Positions 54,179-63,790 of a stretch of 64,000 bases of DNA are shown in pieces. The stretch spans positions 124,001-188,000 of the forward strand of contig CAXXJA010000003.1 in NCBI GenBank assembly GCA_963678555.2, in the 5' to 3' direction. A model generated the notes under the pieces. That model saw nothing but the letters and a program-made list of their open reading frames with translations. It made no database searches and had not been told where the DNA came from. The position numbers and the translations under genes were made by a program. Position 1 is the stretch's first letter. Every line of letters begins with the position of its first letter. The stretch comes from SABI01 sp963678555 (GTDB lineage Bacteria > Spirochaetota > Spirochaetia > Sphaerochaetales > Sphaerochaetaceae).

Positions 54179-56826
54179 GGCAGTACATATCTCCTTCTGC
54201 AGATCTGACGGAATTCACAATGGGTACAGCTCCGTTTGGAGATGTGAGCTTCCAGATTTCCCTCCTGCAGACGCTGCAGGAGGTTTCCGACAGCCTCCAG
54301 CGAGACCCTCTTCAACTCGGCAAGTTCCTCCTCTCTCTTCCATATCTGGGTGAATGAACCGAGTTTAATGGAGTAGTAGTTTCCGCTCGTGATCGTCTCA
54401 CCTCCGGTGAGCGCCGAATCTTCAAGCAGGAGTGCATAGAACGGGAGCTGGTAGGAGGTGAGAGGATAGACAGGTGTACGGTACTGTGTGACCGGAGGTG
54501 GATAGGATTTCTTGTAATCCAGGATACCGATGGCTCCCTGTCCCTCAGCCTCATAGCTGAAGATGCGGTCTATCCGTCCTTCGAGTATCACGGGAAGGGA
54601 ATCGAGACGATGCTCCAGAGCACTCTCGAGTCCGATCGACCTGCTCGGTCCGAACAGGTCCTCCTCTTTATCGATGATGTTCACCAGTACCTCAAGGTAG
54701 TTCTTCCTGATATACCGGGTGACGAACAAAGGAGTCAGCGACCTTCTGTCAGCTGCAAGCTTCCCGATCAGTGAACGCAGCAGCTCTCTCCTGTCCTCAC
54801 GGGAAGAATGGGCATGCTCCTCCATGAGCGCATAGAAGCGTGCGAGGATCTCATGCTGAAGCGAACCAATATCCCGGTGATCAAGCTGTACGATGCCCCA
54901 CTGCCCGACCCTGACAGCCAGCACCTTCGAAGCGAAGAACTTTGACGGGCAGGCATCGGCCATGTCGAGGGTCGTCGGGGAGAGATGTACGCGGTCATCC
55001 TCACCTGCGAGGTAGTGCCACAGCGGATAGATATCACCGCGCGGCATATCGATCCTCTTTCCCGAAAACACGGTCGCAAGCGCGGCTTTATACCCGCGGG
55101 CCTGCCGCTCACTGGCAACGAAATCACCACCGCCATCCCTCCACAGACGCTCCTCTCTGCTCTCAATCGAGACCGCAGCTGCACCCTCGGTGATCACATA
55201 GCCGCGGGACAGGAAACGTGAGGGTGGAAGCGAAACGACTGATGTGTAACCGGAGACCGCATAGGAGAAGCGACAGATATCGCCTGACAGGAAGGCACTG
55301 TCAAGTGCCGTGTTCACAGAATCGTTCCGAAGTGGATGGGTTGCAAGGAACGGTATCGTCTGATGGTCTGAATCGACAGCCTGAGCAGTGAGACCGATGA
55401 AGAAATGATAGCGGGCTGCAAGAGCCAGACCGTTCGGGTAGTCGAACACCGCAATACCTGTTTCCCGTGACGCGGGATAGAAGGTCTGCCGTTTCAGAAG
55501 GGTCGTGAACAGACTGTACAGAGGAACCGGGCGGGACGGGGAGATCCGGGTGTATATCGCCTCGAGATCAACAAGAATCTGGACCGAGGCCGACAGCGCC
55601 TGTGACTCGAAGCTCTGAGACTCCCGTGACGGATCGAAGCTCCAGGAACCATCCAGGAAATCTCTGGTCATCCGGTTCACCACGGACAACATCTGCTCGG
55701 GGCTCTTCGCCCTCACACAGGATCTCACCAGGCTGAACAGTTCGTTCAGGTAGGAGTCCTTCAGACTCTTCCACTGATCCTGCACGGCAGGTGATACGAT
55801 CTGACGGATATCCGATGCTATGGCCTTCTGAATGATCCCCCTGTGCCGGGACCGCTCCTTCCAGGGAATCCTCGGTGCCAGCAGAAACCGCTTCACACTC
55901 TCAAAACTGAAATCGGAAGCATTGAGCTCTTCCATGAGGATGAACAGTCTTCCCGCGGCGTAATCGCTGAGATATCTGCCGCTGCTGAATACGAGGGGAA
56001 TATCATACTCCTGAGCATGAATTTCAATAAAGGGAAGCATCCTCGCAAGATCCCCTGCGCTGAGCGCGATCTCCTGCGGATGAGTCCCCCCATCGAGAAG
56101 CTTCCTGATCTGCTCACATACGGCTATCAGTTCCTGACGCTCATTCTCGTACCGTACCAGCTCCCGGCCTGCATCTTCACCTTCATGTCGCTGTACCCGC
56201 GCCCGGTAGAGAACACATGAGGGAAGCTCTGTGAGTACAGGTTCATATTCGAAGAACGCAGAACAGAGATCCGGCCCTATAATCGCTATGCGGTCATACC
56301 GGGCAATCAGGTCCTCTGGAATCCGTGGTTCGTCGTAATGAGAATCGAACAGACCCTTCTCCTCCAGAAACAGAAGGTAGGAGGAGCGTATCCGCTCGAT
56401 ATCGATACGATAGGAGAGCGGAATGGAATCATACGCCTCGGCTTCGGTGACACGCAGATGATCAATCGCAGGGATCCTGTCCAGGAGGGTGACGATGGTG
56501 TGAACATACTGTTTCTGCATCTCGGGAAACGATTTCTGAGACAGATGGAGGAGTTCATCTCCGCTCTGTTCAAGAAACCCGTAGGCGAACAGATAGCGCG
56601 CCGCTCTGGATATCGGCACACGCGAAGAACTATCGTGCAGGCGTTCGGTGAAACGGTCCCAGCTTACAGCATGTCTGGTGAGAATCACACCCGTATCGGA
56701 ACGGAGCGTGTATGAGGAAAGCCATGACCGGCGTACGGTCTCACTCGGAAAGACGCAGAGAGTCCGCCGGTCATCGAGGAGGGAGAACACAGTTTCTCTG
56801 AAAGATGCGAGATATGTCTCTTTCAT
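54175..56826 (-). CDS. addB: AddB-like nuclease subunit
   Basis: The protein has 883 residues, shorter than Bacillus AddB (about 1160). No Walker A is seen. The C-terminal domain has the AddB iron-sulfur staple, one Cys in ACPSKFFA (about 625) and three in CTHCEFRQIC near the end, around the nuclease core LEGRIDRIF, ILDYKKS and LTSYQLPFYALLL. It starts only 38 nt from the divergent CPBP gene, without a ribosome binding site. A TATACT -10 element ends 7 nt before the ATG. Confidence 0.85.
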   Translation of the reverse strand: MKETYLASFRETVFSLLDDRRTLCVFPSETVRRSWLSSYTLRSDTGVILTRHAVSWDRFTERLHDSSSRVPISRAARYLFAYGFLEQSGDELLHLSQKSFPEMQKQYVHTIVTLLDRIPAIDHLRVTEAEAYDSIPLSYRIDIERIRSSYLLFLEEKGLFDSHYDEPRIPEDLIARYDRIAIIGPDLCSAFFEYEPVLTELPSCVLYRARVQRHEGEDAGRELVRYENERQELIAVCEQIRKLLDGGTHPQEIALSAGDLARMLPFIEIHAQEYDIPLVFSSGRYLSDYAAGRLFILMEELNASDFSFESVKRFLLAPRIPWKERSRHRGIIQKAIASDIRQIVSPAVQDQWKSLKDSYLNELFSLVRSCVRAKSPEQMLSVVNRMTRDFLDGSWSFDPSRESQSFESQALSASVQILVDLEAIYTRISPSRPVPLYSLFTTLLKRQTFYPASRETGIAVFDYPNGLALAARYHFFIGLTAQAVDSDHQTIPFLATHPLRNDSVNTALDSAFLSGDICRFSYAVSGYTSVVSLPPSRFLSRGYVITEGAAAVSIESREERLWRDGGGDFVASERQARGYKAALATVFSGKRIDMPRGDIYPLWHYLAGEDDRVHLSPTTLDMADACPSKFFASKVLAVRVGQWGIVQLDHRDIGSLQHEILARFYALMEEHAHSSREDRRELLRSLIGKLAADRRSLTPLFVTRYIRKNYLEVLVNIIDKEEDLFGPSRSIGLESALEHRLDSLPVILEGRIDRIFSYEAEGQGAIGILDYKKSYPPPVTQYRTPVYPLTSYQLPFYALLLEDSALTGGETITSGNYYSIKLGSFTQIWKREEELAELKRVSLEAVGNLLQRLQEGNLEAHISKRSCTHCEFRQICRRRYVLP

Positions 56827-56833
56827 AAAGGTG

Positions 56834-56839
56834 AGTATA
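56834..56839 (-). promoter_or_regulatory. addB -10 element, leaderless type
   Basis: TATACT on the minus strand, 7 nt before the addB ATG. The -35 region (TTTCAT or TTCATT) is poor. Confidence 0.4.
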
Positions 56840-56852
56840 TCTGAATGTGTGG

Positions 56853-56858
56853 TATAAT
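56853..56858 (+). promoter_or_regulatory. CPBP gene -10 element, leaderless type
   Basis: A perfect TATAAT ends 6 nt before the ATG at 56865. The -35 (GTGAGT at 56831-56836) is weak. Confidence 0.5.
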
Positions 56859-56864
56859 GAAAGA

Positions 56865-57731
56865 ATGAAAGGTGATGAATATCCTCCCCCGTCCAGAGGG
56901 TTCTCGCTGTATGCTGCGGGATTTCTGATCATCCTGCTCCTCTGGTTACTTGCAGGCCCCTTTGTCAGTCTCGGCCTCCTGGAGCTACTGCACAGCAGAC
57001 ACCTTGCCTCAAGCACCTTCCACCTCTACGTGACTCAGCACATCAACTTCATCATCCTGCTCCTGGGTGAGCTCCTTTTCATCCGTTTCGCACTTCAGAT
57101 GCGTGTCAGGGATTTCATCAGTGACGAGCCCGAGTCCTTCCCCCGTCAGTTTCTCCTCGGGGGGGGAATCTGGCTCACCTCGATGATCCTCTACACGGTC
57201 TCACAGAGTCTCACGAGTGATGGGTATCTTATCAGGCAGTCAGGGGGACAGGGCGGACACCTCATCATGGTCCTTCTCGCGCTGCTGTTCACCCCCATTC
57301 AGATCTTCGGTGAGGAGATCCTCTTCAGGAGCTTCTTCTATCGTGCCTTCCAGCACCTGAAGACAAACCGACACCTCGTCTGCCTGATCTCCGCTGTCGC
57401 TTTCAGTGCCGCCCATCTGTCAAACCGGGAAATGAGTATGACATCCTCTCCTGTACCCATCATCCTCTACTATCTTCTCTCGGGCTTCTTCTTCATGGAA
57501 ATCACCTACGCCTACGGAGGCATCGGTGCAGCAGCGGGAGCTCACTTCATCAACAACTTCTTCATCTCAGTGATCGCGAACTATCAGGGATCCTCCATCA
57601 TCAGTTTCCCCTACTTCTTCACACCGTCACAGGATATCCTTCTCGACCTGGTCATGCTGATCGTCACAAGCAGCGTACTGCTCATCATCCGCCCGTCCTG
57701 GCCGGCAAAAGAACCGCACGAGGTTGAATAA
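56865..57731 (+). CDS. CPBP-family intramembrane metalloprotease
   Basis: The protein has 288 residues and seven or eight membrane helices. The CPBP (Abi/Rce1) motifs are FGEEILFRSFFYRAF (the two Glu and the Arg) followed by AVAFSAAHLSN and AGAHFINNFFISV, supplying the metal-binding His and Asn residues. Some relatives process prenylated or secreted peptides; the substrate here is unknown. ATG 56865 is preferred over 56847, which would lie upstream of the -10 element. Confidence 0.9.
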   Translation: MKGDEYPPPSRGFSLYAAGFLIILLLWLLAGPFVSLGLLELLHSRHLASSTFHLYVTQHINFIILLLGELLFIRFALQMRVRDFISDEPESFPRQFLLGGGIWLTSMILYTVSQSLTSDGYLIRQSGGQGGHLIMVLLALLFTPIQIFGEEILFRSFFYRAFQHLKTNRHLVCLISAVAFSAAHLSNREMSMTSSPVPIILYYLLSGFFFMEITYAYGGIGAAAGAHFINNFFISVIANYQGSSIISFPYFFTPSQDILLDLVMLIVTSSVLLIIRPSWPAKEPHEVE

Positions 57732-57772
57732 TCCTTCAGAAACCAGCTAAGCTGACCGTAAGAGAGGTCCCT

Positions 57773-58807
57773 ATGTCCCGAAAAGATCCTTCCAGACATC
57801 GCCGTCTGAAACGCATGATCCTCCGGCTGTCTGTGCTCGTCCTCCTGCTCACAACGGCATACGTGCTCACCCCATCACTCGCCTCCTACTATGGAGTACC
57901 GGCTGATACCGTACTGGCCTCACTCGAAGTACCCGCTCTTGAGCAGGGAGAATCCCTTATCCTTCATGCGGGATACTCCCTGACGTATCGTGAAGAGCAT
58001 GAGATGGCCAGATGGGTCGCCTACCATCTAGACCGGGACGAGCTGTACGGTCTGCATGAACGAAAGGACGACTTCCGCCCTGACGATGCAGTCTCAACAG
58101 GCTCCGCCGAACTCGGCGACTACCGTGGCAGCGGGTATGACCGGGGTCACCTCATTCCTGCAGCGGATGCGACCTGGTCAGAGGAGGCGATGAGTGACAC
58201 CTTCTACCTGAGCAACATGGCACCGCAGGAACCCCGGTTCAACAGAGGCATCTGGGCGGATCTGGAATCGACTGTGAGGAACTTCGCCGACCAGCTCGGA
58301 GGGGTGTACGTGACAACCGGAGGGATCTTCGAATCGGAGCATCCGAAGACCATCGGGGACAATGCCGTCACCGTTCCTGATGCGTTCTTCAAAGCTCTCC
58401 TCCATATACGAAACGGCGAGGCACAGGCAATCGGCTTCATCCTTCCTCATGAACCTTCCAGTCTTCCTCTCACAGAATTCGTCGTCACCATTGATACGAT
58501 CGAAGAAAGAACCGGTCTCGACCTCTTTCCCCTGCTGGATGACGATATCGAAGAGGTCGTTGAAGCAAGGGTGGATCCAGATCTGTGGCCGTTTGATGAA
58601 TTCAGGATCACACGGGAGGAGCGATCAGCCTACCTCGAAGACCTGAAGAACCGTGAAGAGCAGGGCACCCCGGAGGGACATCATGACACGTCAGTGACAG
58701 AGGCGGCGCTGCATCTGGTGATGGAGCTCAAGAGAGCGGCCGACCCCCACCTACACGACCTGATTGAGTGGGTCAACAGTATCTTTACCCAATATTCACC
58801 CACTTGA
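57773..58807 (+). CDS. Secreted or membrane-anchored DNA/RNA non-specific endonuclease (NUC family)
   Basis: The protein has 344 residues. A basic N-terminus and one hydrophobic segment (about 16-34) form a signal or anchor, so the nuclease acts outside the inner membrane. The catalytic motif is YDRGHLIPAAD (about 122-132), followed by MSDTFYLSNMAPQEPRFNRGIW with the metal-binding Asn. A C-terminal extension of about 70 residues has no clear domain. Likely roles are nucleotide scavenging or removal of foreign DNA. GAGAGGT precedes the ATG by 5 nt. Confidence 0.92.
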   Translation: MSRKDPSRHRRLKRMILRLSVLVLLLTTAYVLTPSLASYYGVPADTVLASLEVPALEQGESLILHAGYSLTYREEHEMARWVAYHLDRDELYGLHERKDDFRPDDAVSTGSAELGDYRGSGYDRGHLIPAADATWSEEAMSDTFYLSNMAPQEPRFNRGIWADLESTVRNFADQLGGVYVTTGGIFESEHPKTIGDNAVTVPDAFFKALLHIRNGEAQAIGFILPHEPSSLPLTEFVVTIDTIEERTGLDLFPLLDDDIEEVVEARVDPDLWPFDEFRITREERSAYLEDLKNREEQGTPEGHHDTSVTEAALHLVMELKRAADPHLHDLIEWVNSIFTQYSPT

Positions 58808-58887
58808 GGCTATCATTGAAAAAACAATGATGATATGCTGAAGGGGTTCATTATTCTAGACCATTATTCAATGAGGAGTTGTAATTC

Positions 58888-59955
58888 ATGAAACATCTAT
58901 ACCTGATCGTCCTGTCTCTCATCCTGATATTCTCTCTTGCAGGTTGTGCCAGTACAGAACCTGCCGCAGACACTGTAGAAGAGGTCGCATCAGCTCAGAG
59001 CGAGGTTATATCAACACCCGAAACTGACAGTACACCTGTCGTGATTGAAGAAGCCCCTGTCACTGAGGAACCGGTTGTCATGGAGGAAGCACCCGAGGTG
59101 ACCGCCTCCGAACCCTCTCTTGATGAACAGTTCTCGTTCATCTACGGCTATCTGCTGGTCGACGGTCTCAAGGAACAGGCTCTTCCGATCGATCCGGTTC
59201 CCTTCGTCCAGGGCTCAGATGACTTCTTCAACGGAGTAGATGCTGCCTACAGCGATACAGAGATCAACGACGCGTTCACCGAATACCAGAAATTCGTCAG
59301 CAGTGAGATCACCGAAGAGGAATTCTCGGCTGCCACCGATCTGGGAGTCTCCGCGAAGGAGATCTTCAGCTACGGCTATGGACATGTCGTTCAGTTCAAC
59401 CTGCAGTCACAGGGAGTCATCGTCGACATCGAGAGCTTCAACGATGGCATGAGCAGTTCCTACGGCGAACTGCCTCTGCAGTATTCCGACCAGGAGATAG
59501 ACCAGATCTTCGAAGCCTACATCGAAAAGCTCAATGCACAGTATGCTCAGGCTGTTGAAGGCATGGCCAGTGAGAATCTGGAAGCAGCCGAGGCATTCCT
59601 TGCCGAGAACGGCACGAAAGAAGGCGTCATCACCACGGAGAGCGGTCTTCAGTACACAGTCGTACGAGAGGGTGACGGGGCTCAGCCCACTGCCGAGGAC
59701 ACGGTCCTTGTAGACTACCAGATCACGTTCCTTGACGGCAGCATCGGGGACAACTCATATGCGCGCGGCGAACCGACCGAATTCCCCATCGCACAGCTGA
59801 TTCCCGGTTTCATCGAAGGTCTGCCTCTGATGAAGGAAGGTGCACAGTACCGGTTCTTCCTTCACCCCTCCCTTGCCTACGGAGAGGCCGGCAACCAGAA
59901 CATCGCCCCCAACACCCTTCTGATCTTTGATGTGGAACTGCACGAAGTGCTGTAA
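58888..59955 (+). CDS. FKBP-type peptidyl-prolyl isomerase lipoprotein
   Basis: The protein has 355 residues. The signal peptide ends in the lipobox SLAGC (Cys20), followed by an acidic linker of about 60 residues. Residues 80-240 form the FkpA/Mip-type helical dimerisation domain, here with two similar halves (YGYLLVDGLKEQ and YGYGHVVQFNLQ). The C-terminal FKBP domain has GVITTESGLQYTVVREG, VLVDYQITFLDG and IPGFIEGLPLMKEGAQYRF. It assists folding of envelope proteins. TGAGGAG precedes the ATG. Confidence 0.93.
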   Translation: MKHLYLIVLSLILIFSLAGCASTEPAADTVEEVASAQSEVISTPETDSTPVVIEEAPVTEEPVVMEEAPEVTASEPSLDEQFSFIYGYLLVDGLKEQALPIDPVPFVQGSDDFFNGVDAAYSDTEINDAFTEYQKFVSSEITEEEFSAATDLGVSAKEIFSYGYGHVVQFNLQSQGVIVDIESFNDGMSSSYGELPLQYSDQEIDQIFEAYIEKLNAQYAQAVEGMASENLEAAEAFLAENGTKEGVITTESGLQYTVVREGDGAQPTAEDTVLVDYQITFLDGSIGDNSYARGEPTEFPIAQLIPGFIEGLPLMKEGAQYRFFLHPSLAYGEAGNQNIAPNTLLIFDVELHEVL

Positions 59956-59971
59956 CACCCTAGATTATTCG

Positions 59972-60010
59972 AAAAAGACTGTCGGGTTACTGCACCCGGC
60001 AGTTTTTATT
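59972..60010 (+). terminator. Intrinsic terminator of the FKBP gene
   Basis: ACTGTCGGGT and ACCCGGCAGT pair across a 6-nt loop with A residues before and TTTTTATTT after the stem. Confidence 0.9.
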
Positions 60011-60054
60011 TGACCGGAGAATTGATGCTCCGCAGGTACAAAAGGTAGGTGAGT

Positions 60055-60711
60055 ATGGATTATACGGCAACATTGCGTGCACAACAGGATGATGACTATC
60101 AGGAGTTTCTCAGACGTATCATCCCTGAGGGACTTCCACCCATGGGAGTCAGGATGGCAGATGTGCGTGCAATCATCAGAACTCTCCCATCCCACGATCT
60201 TCTTGCGGGGATAGAAAGTGACTTCTGGTACGAACAGCGTCTGATCCGCTTCCTCTCAGTCAACCGGATGAAGGTGAGTGAGGAAGAACGCAGGGACATG
60301 ATCGAGAGGCTCCTGCCCTACCTTGATTCATGGGCTGTCACCGACAGTTTCGTCGGTTCACTGAAATGTGTGAAACGTGACAGTGAATCCTACTTTTCGT
60401 TCATCACTTCGCATGCAGTATCAGAACACTCCTACACACGACGGTTCGTTCTCGTGATGCTCCTCTCCTATTTCCATGAGGAGGTGTTTCTTTCCAGAGC
60501 GCTCGCACTCCTGGAGAAAGTGCCTTGTGGCGAGTACACAACGAAGATGGCTAAAGCCTGGGCCATCGTCTCTCTCATGACGAAGAGCGAAGAGGAGGTG
60601 ATACGCTGGTACAAAAAGGAGAGGCTTGGGGAAGAGGTTCACCGGATGGTGAAACAGAAGATACGGGATGCTTCCGGACTTGCGTCTTCGATAGCATCCC
60701 GCCTTGGGTGA
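60055..60711 (+). CDS. AlkD-like DNA alkylation repair protein
   Basis: The protein has 218 residues built of HEAT-like helical repeats. GVRMADVRAIIRTL, WYEQRLIRFL, YLDSWAVTDSF and RRFVLVMLLSYF fit the AlkD family of DNA glycosylases that remove bulky or positively charged alkylated bases. The pairing WAVTD contains the conserved Trp-Asp region around the active-site Asp. The start is the ATG at 60055 behind AGGTAGGTGAG; the GTG at 60049 lies inside that ribosome binding site. Confidence 0.85.
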   Translation: MDYTATLRAQQDDDYQEFLRRIIPEGLPPMGVRMADVRAIIRTLPSHDLLAGIESDFWYEQRLIRFLSVNRMKVSEEERRDMIERLLPYLDSWAVTDSFVGSLKCVKRDSESYFSFITSHAVSEHSYTRRFVLVMLLSYFHEEVFLSRALALLEKVPCGEYTTKMAKAWAIVSLMTKSEEEVIRWYKKERLGEEVHRMVKQKIRDASGLASSIASRLG

Positions 60712-60730
60712 CTAGTACTGCAGGAACAGC

Positions 60731-62032
60731 TTATTCGTAGCTGACCGCGCCGTTTTCAAGAGCTTTTTCAGCAAGCTCGAACAGAGCATTGACATGAATC
60801 GAGACTCCCGCTATCGCATCGGTGTGTCCTTCGTTATCGACATACTCGATAGCTGACGGGTCCTGAGTTTCAAGGAGGTGGGCCTCAGCACGAGCCGCCT
60901 GCTCATACCACTCTGCCTGAGCACCGCCGTAGGCAACCATGTTGTAGTTCCCTTCCATGTCATAGACCTTCTTGTCATCTCCGGCTTCATTGAGCGCTGA
61001 CCAGTACACGTTCGCTATATTGCCGTTCACAACATTCATGGCCACATACTCGGTCCATCCGTTGCTGGCCTCATCAGCAATCGCATAGTACCCGCCGTCT
61101 TTGTACTCACCGAGTTCTCTCGGACCTGCCATGAGAGCTTCCTTGGCAAGATCGAACAGGGCATCGACATGAATCGATACACCGGCAATCGCATCGGTAT
61201 GACCGTCATCATCAACGTAGGTGATCGCCAGAGGATCCTGGACTTCCATCAGGTACGCCTCAGCACGAGCTGCCTGCTCATACCACTCTGCCTGAGCACC
61301 GCCGTAGGCAACCATGTTGTACTTTCCTGCTGCATCATACAGTTTCTTGTCATAGCCGTCTCTGTTGACGGCAGACCAGTTCACTGCTGCGATATGACCG
61401 TTGAGAACGGTAAGAGAAACGTACTCTTTCCAACCGCTGCCGGCATATTCATCGGCGAACATGTAGTAGGCACCGTCAATGTAGTTGCCTGTCCCCACCG
61501 GACCCTGCTCAAGAGCCTTCTGGGCAAGTTCGAAAAATTCGACAACATGAACTGACACACCCGCGATATCGTCGGTATGTCCCCTGTCGTCGGTGTAGGT
61601 GATAGCTGCGGGGTCCTGGGTCTCCAGAAGGTATGCCTCGGCACGCTCCGCCTGTTCATACCACTCCGCCTGGGCACCGCCGAAGGCAACCATGTTGTAA
61701 TTGCCGGCTTTGTCGTACTCTTTCTTGGTTGCACCTGCACTCTCGCTCACTCCGTTCCAGTCTGCGTCCGTTATCATGCCGTTCTCGACAGTAATCGTCA
61801 CAACATATTTCCAGCCGTTCGAGAAGCCGTCATCCATTGCGATGTAGATGCCGTCTTCATAAGCTCCACGCTCTGCGGGTGCTTCTGCTTCAGCAGCAGG
61901 TACGGCCGCGGCCGGTGCGGGCGGGGTCTCTTTTGCAGCCTCTTCGGCTGCTTCCTTCTGACATCCAACGAGAGATGTCAACGCGATAGCCGCCAAAAGG
62001 ACTATCACAATTGAGATAGGTAGTCTTTTCAT
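60731..62032 (-). CDS. Lipoprotein with three tandem FMN-binding repeats
   Basis: The protein has 433 residues. The signal peptide ends at SLVGC (Cys24), and an Ala/Glu/Pro linker leads into three repeats of about 120 residues (roughly 57-175, 182-301, 308-427). Each contains DGxYxAxD, NGW, YNMVA-GGAQAEWYEQA and ends with GHTDDIAGVS or GHTDAIAGVS. The Ser of this last motif (160, 286, 411) matches the Dxx(s/t)GxS/T site where ApbE attaches FMN. AGGAGTG precedes the ATG. It should be an extracytoplasmic three-flavin electron carrier, related to PplA. A partial apbE lies 1.8 kb away. Confidence 0.88.
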   Translation of the reverse strand: MKRLPISIVIVLLAAIALTSLVGCQKEAAEEAAKETPPAPAAAVPAAEAEAPAERGAYEDGIYIAMDDGFSNGWKYVVTITVENGMITDADWNGVSESAGATKKEYDKAGNYNMVAFGGAQAEWYEQAERAEAYLLETQDPAAITYTDDRGHTDDIAGVSVHVVEFFELAQKALEQGPVGTGNYIDGAYYMFADEYAGSGWKEYVSLTVLNGHIAAVNWSAVNRDGYDKKLYDAAGKYNMVAYGGAQAEWYEQAARAEAYLMEVQDPLAITYVDDDGHTDAIAGVSIHVDALFDLAKEALMAGPRELGEYKDGGYYAIADEASNGWTEYVAMNVVNGNIANVYWSALNEAGDDKKVYDMEGNYNMVAYGGAQAEWYEQAARAEAHLLETQDPSAIEYVDNEGHTDAIAGVSIHVNALFELAEKALENGAVSYE

Positions 62033-62260
62033 AAATCACTCCTGAAATATCGATATCGGCTTCAGTATAGGATGTCACCTTCCTTTTTACAAGGGTGGCC
62101 CCAAACGGAGAAGGAGCCGCACCAGGGCGACAAACTAACCTGCGGGCAACAGAAAGACGAAACAATTCATTAAACAGTATGTTTTTATACACATCCTGGC
62201 AGCGTCTCTGACTCATGAAAAGAATCCTGACGAATTAAGAAGTAATTATGGACAGCAGCT

Positions 62261-62289
62261 TTGACAATGCGACGTGAACCTGTTATTAA
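62261..62289 (+). promoter_or_regulatory. Promoter of the NusG-II gene, leaderless type
   Basis: A perfect TTGACA (62261-62266), a 17-nt spacer and TATTAA (62284-62289) end 7 nt before the ATG at 62297. Confidence 0.6.
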
Positions 62290-62296
62290 TGAGAGG

Positions 62297-62674
62297 ATGT
62301 TTCACCTTCGTATCGCAGACATAGGTATCATACTCCTGGCGCTCGCAGTCAGTGTAGCGAGCCTGTTCCTCTTCCAGTCGCTTGACGGGGCCGATGAGGT
62401 CCACGTGACAACCGATCAGGGAGAGTGGGTGTACGACCTTTCAGTGGATACGATGGTGGACTTTACCGGTCCTGTGGGTATCACAACCATGGCTATAGAG
62501 AACGGAAAGGTCCATGTCCACAAGTCGGACTGCAGAAACCAGCTATGCGTTCTTGCCGGCGAGATCGAACATGGAGGGGAATGGGTTGCCTGCCTGCCGA
62601 ACAATGTATTCATCGTCATCAAGGGATCACCTGAGGTAGCCGGGGAAGGAGAAGTAGATGACACGTCGTTCTGA
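62297..62674 (+). CDS. NusG domain II-containing membrane-anchored protein
   Basis: From the ATG at 62297 the protein has 125 residues: one N-terminal membrane helix (about 8-27) and an extracytoplasmic NusG-II beta domain with KSDCRNQLCVLAG and WVACLPNNVFIVIKG, the three conserved cysteines of the family. These small proteins accompany FMN-binding proteins and Gx transporters. An upstream ATG at 62267 lies between the -35 and -10 elements and is not favoured. The 3' end overlaps the next gene by 17 nt. Confidence 0.88.
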   Translation: MFHLRIADIGIILLALAVSVASLFLFQSLDGADEVHVTTDQGEWVYDLSVDTMVDFTGPVGITTMAIENGKVHVHKSDCRNQLCVLAGEIEHGGEWVACLPNNVFIVIKGSPEVAGEGEVDDTSF

Positions 62675-63185
62675 TCTTGATATCCATCTGGTCGCTCTCC
62701 TGTCGGCAGTAGCGATCTTTCTCTCCTCGATTGAATACATGATACCCAAACCGATTCCGTTCATGCGCCTCGGCATCGCAAACCTTCCGCTGATACTGGC
62801 TCTCGGAATTCTCTCCTGGAGAGAGTATTTCCTTCTCGCTCTTCTCAAGATCATCGGTCAGGGCATCATCACCGGCAGTCTGTTCTCCTATATCATCCTC
62901 TTCTCATCGGTCGGTACGGTCATGAGTGCAGTGGCGATGTTCGCCACCTACATCATCTTGAAGAGGCAGATAAGCAGGATTGGGATTTCGGTCATGGGGG
63001 GACTGTTCAGCGCTCTGGGCCAGCTTCTGATCAGCAGGCTTCTGTTCTTTAAAGAAGCTACCTATGTGATAGCTCCGCTGTTCCTTTTCTCTGCACTGAT
63101 AAGCTCTGTCATCCTGGGCATATTCAGTGAGCTGTTTATTACACGATCCGCCTGGTATGCATCACAGAGGGAGAAGCTGTTATGA
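62658..63185 (+). CDS. Gx transporter family protein (HepS component I-like)
   Basis: The protein has 175 residues with five or six membrane helices. IPKPIPFMRLGIANLPLILALGILSWREYFLLALLKIIGQGII matches the Gx-transporter/heptaprenyl diphosphate synthase component I family, related in fold to ECF S-components. In flavinylation clusters such proteins are thought to move an isoprenoid or flavin-related compound. It overlaps both neighbours (17 nt and 4 nt). Confidence 0.9.
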   Translation: MTRRSDLDIHLVALLSAVAIFLSSIEYMIPKPIPFMRLGIANLPLILALGILSWREYFLLALLKIIGQGIITGSLFSYIILFSSVGTVMSAVAMFATYIILKRQISRIGISVMGGLFSALGQLLISRLLFFKEATYVIAPLFLFSALISSVILGIFSELFITRSAWYASQREKLL

Positions 63186-63790
63186 GTCCCTCCCTCCTGA
63201 GAGTGCTCACCGGCGCCGCTATCATCCCCGCCATCATCCTGATGGATCATCTGGCGGGAACTTTCGCCTTAACGGTGATACTGATCCTCCTGGCGCTCAA
63301 AGAGGGAAGACGCTTCCGCCCGCTACCCAACATCATCCTCCTCACGACCGTCTCGGGCGCCCACACGCTTCAGCCGTACGGACGGTATCTGTTCAGCATC
63401 CTCGGTCACCCTGTCACACTCGGTTCTCTAGCGATCGGAGCACACAAGGCACTGCTGCTTATCAGCTTCATCTACCTCAGTCACTATATCATGGCATCAA
63501 GACCGGTCATCCCCGGCAGGCTCGGCTCACTTCTCTCACTGCAGTTCTACTATCTTGACCGGTTGACCAGCGAGTGGAAGAGCATACCCCACAAGAGGCC
63601 CTATCTTGCTGTCATCGATGCACTGCTGGTGCGGGTGAGTGACCAGGAGGGGGATCACGCGCCTGCGAAGCATGCGGAGGTCCCACCTGCCTCGGTGAGG
63701 CAGTGGTCCGGGAGTATCGCTCTTCTCGGTATCGTGTACGCCATTCTGCTGTTCAGCACACCTCTCGCAGAAATGTTCGGGCTACTGTGA
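63182..63790 (+). CDS. Unrecognised membrane protein of the flavinylation cluster
   Basis: The protein has 202 residues. Three or four hydrophobic helices (about 6-40, 48-60, 85-105 and 180-200) surround a basic cytoplasmic-type segment. I do not recognise the family with certainty. Its start overlaps the Gx gene as ATGA, so it is translated with it, and its end overlaps the convergent apbE by 9 nt. Its topology, with no obvious cofactor residues, would suit a partner of the Gx protein. Confidence 0.6.
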   Translation: MSPSLLRVLTGAAIIPAIILMDHLAGTFALTVILILLALKEGRRFRPLPNIILLTTVSGAHTLQPYGRYLFSILGHPVTLGSLAIGAHKALLLISFIYLSHYIMASRPVIPGRLGSLLSLQFYYLDRLTSEWKSIPHKRPYLAVIDALLVRVSDQEGDHAPAKHAEVPPASVRQWSGSIALLGIVYAILLFSTPLAEMFGLL

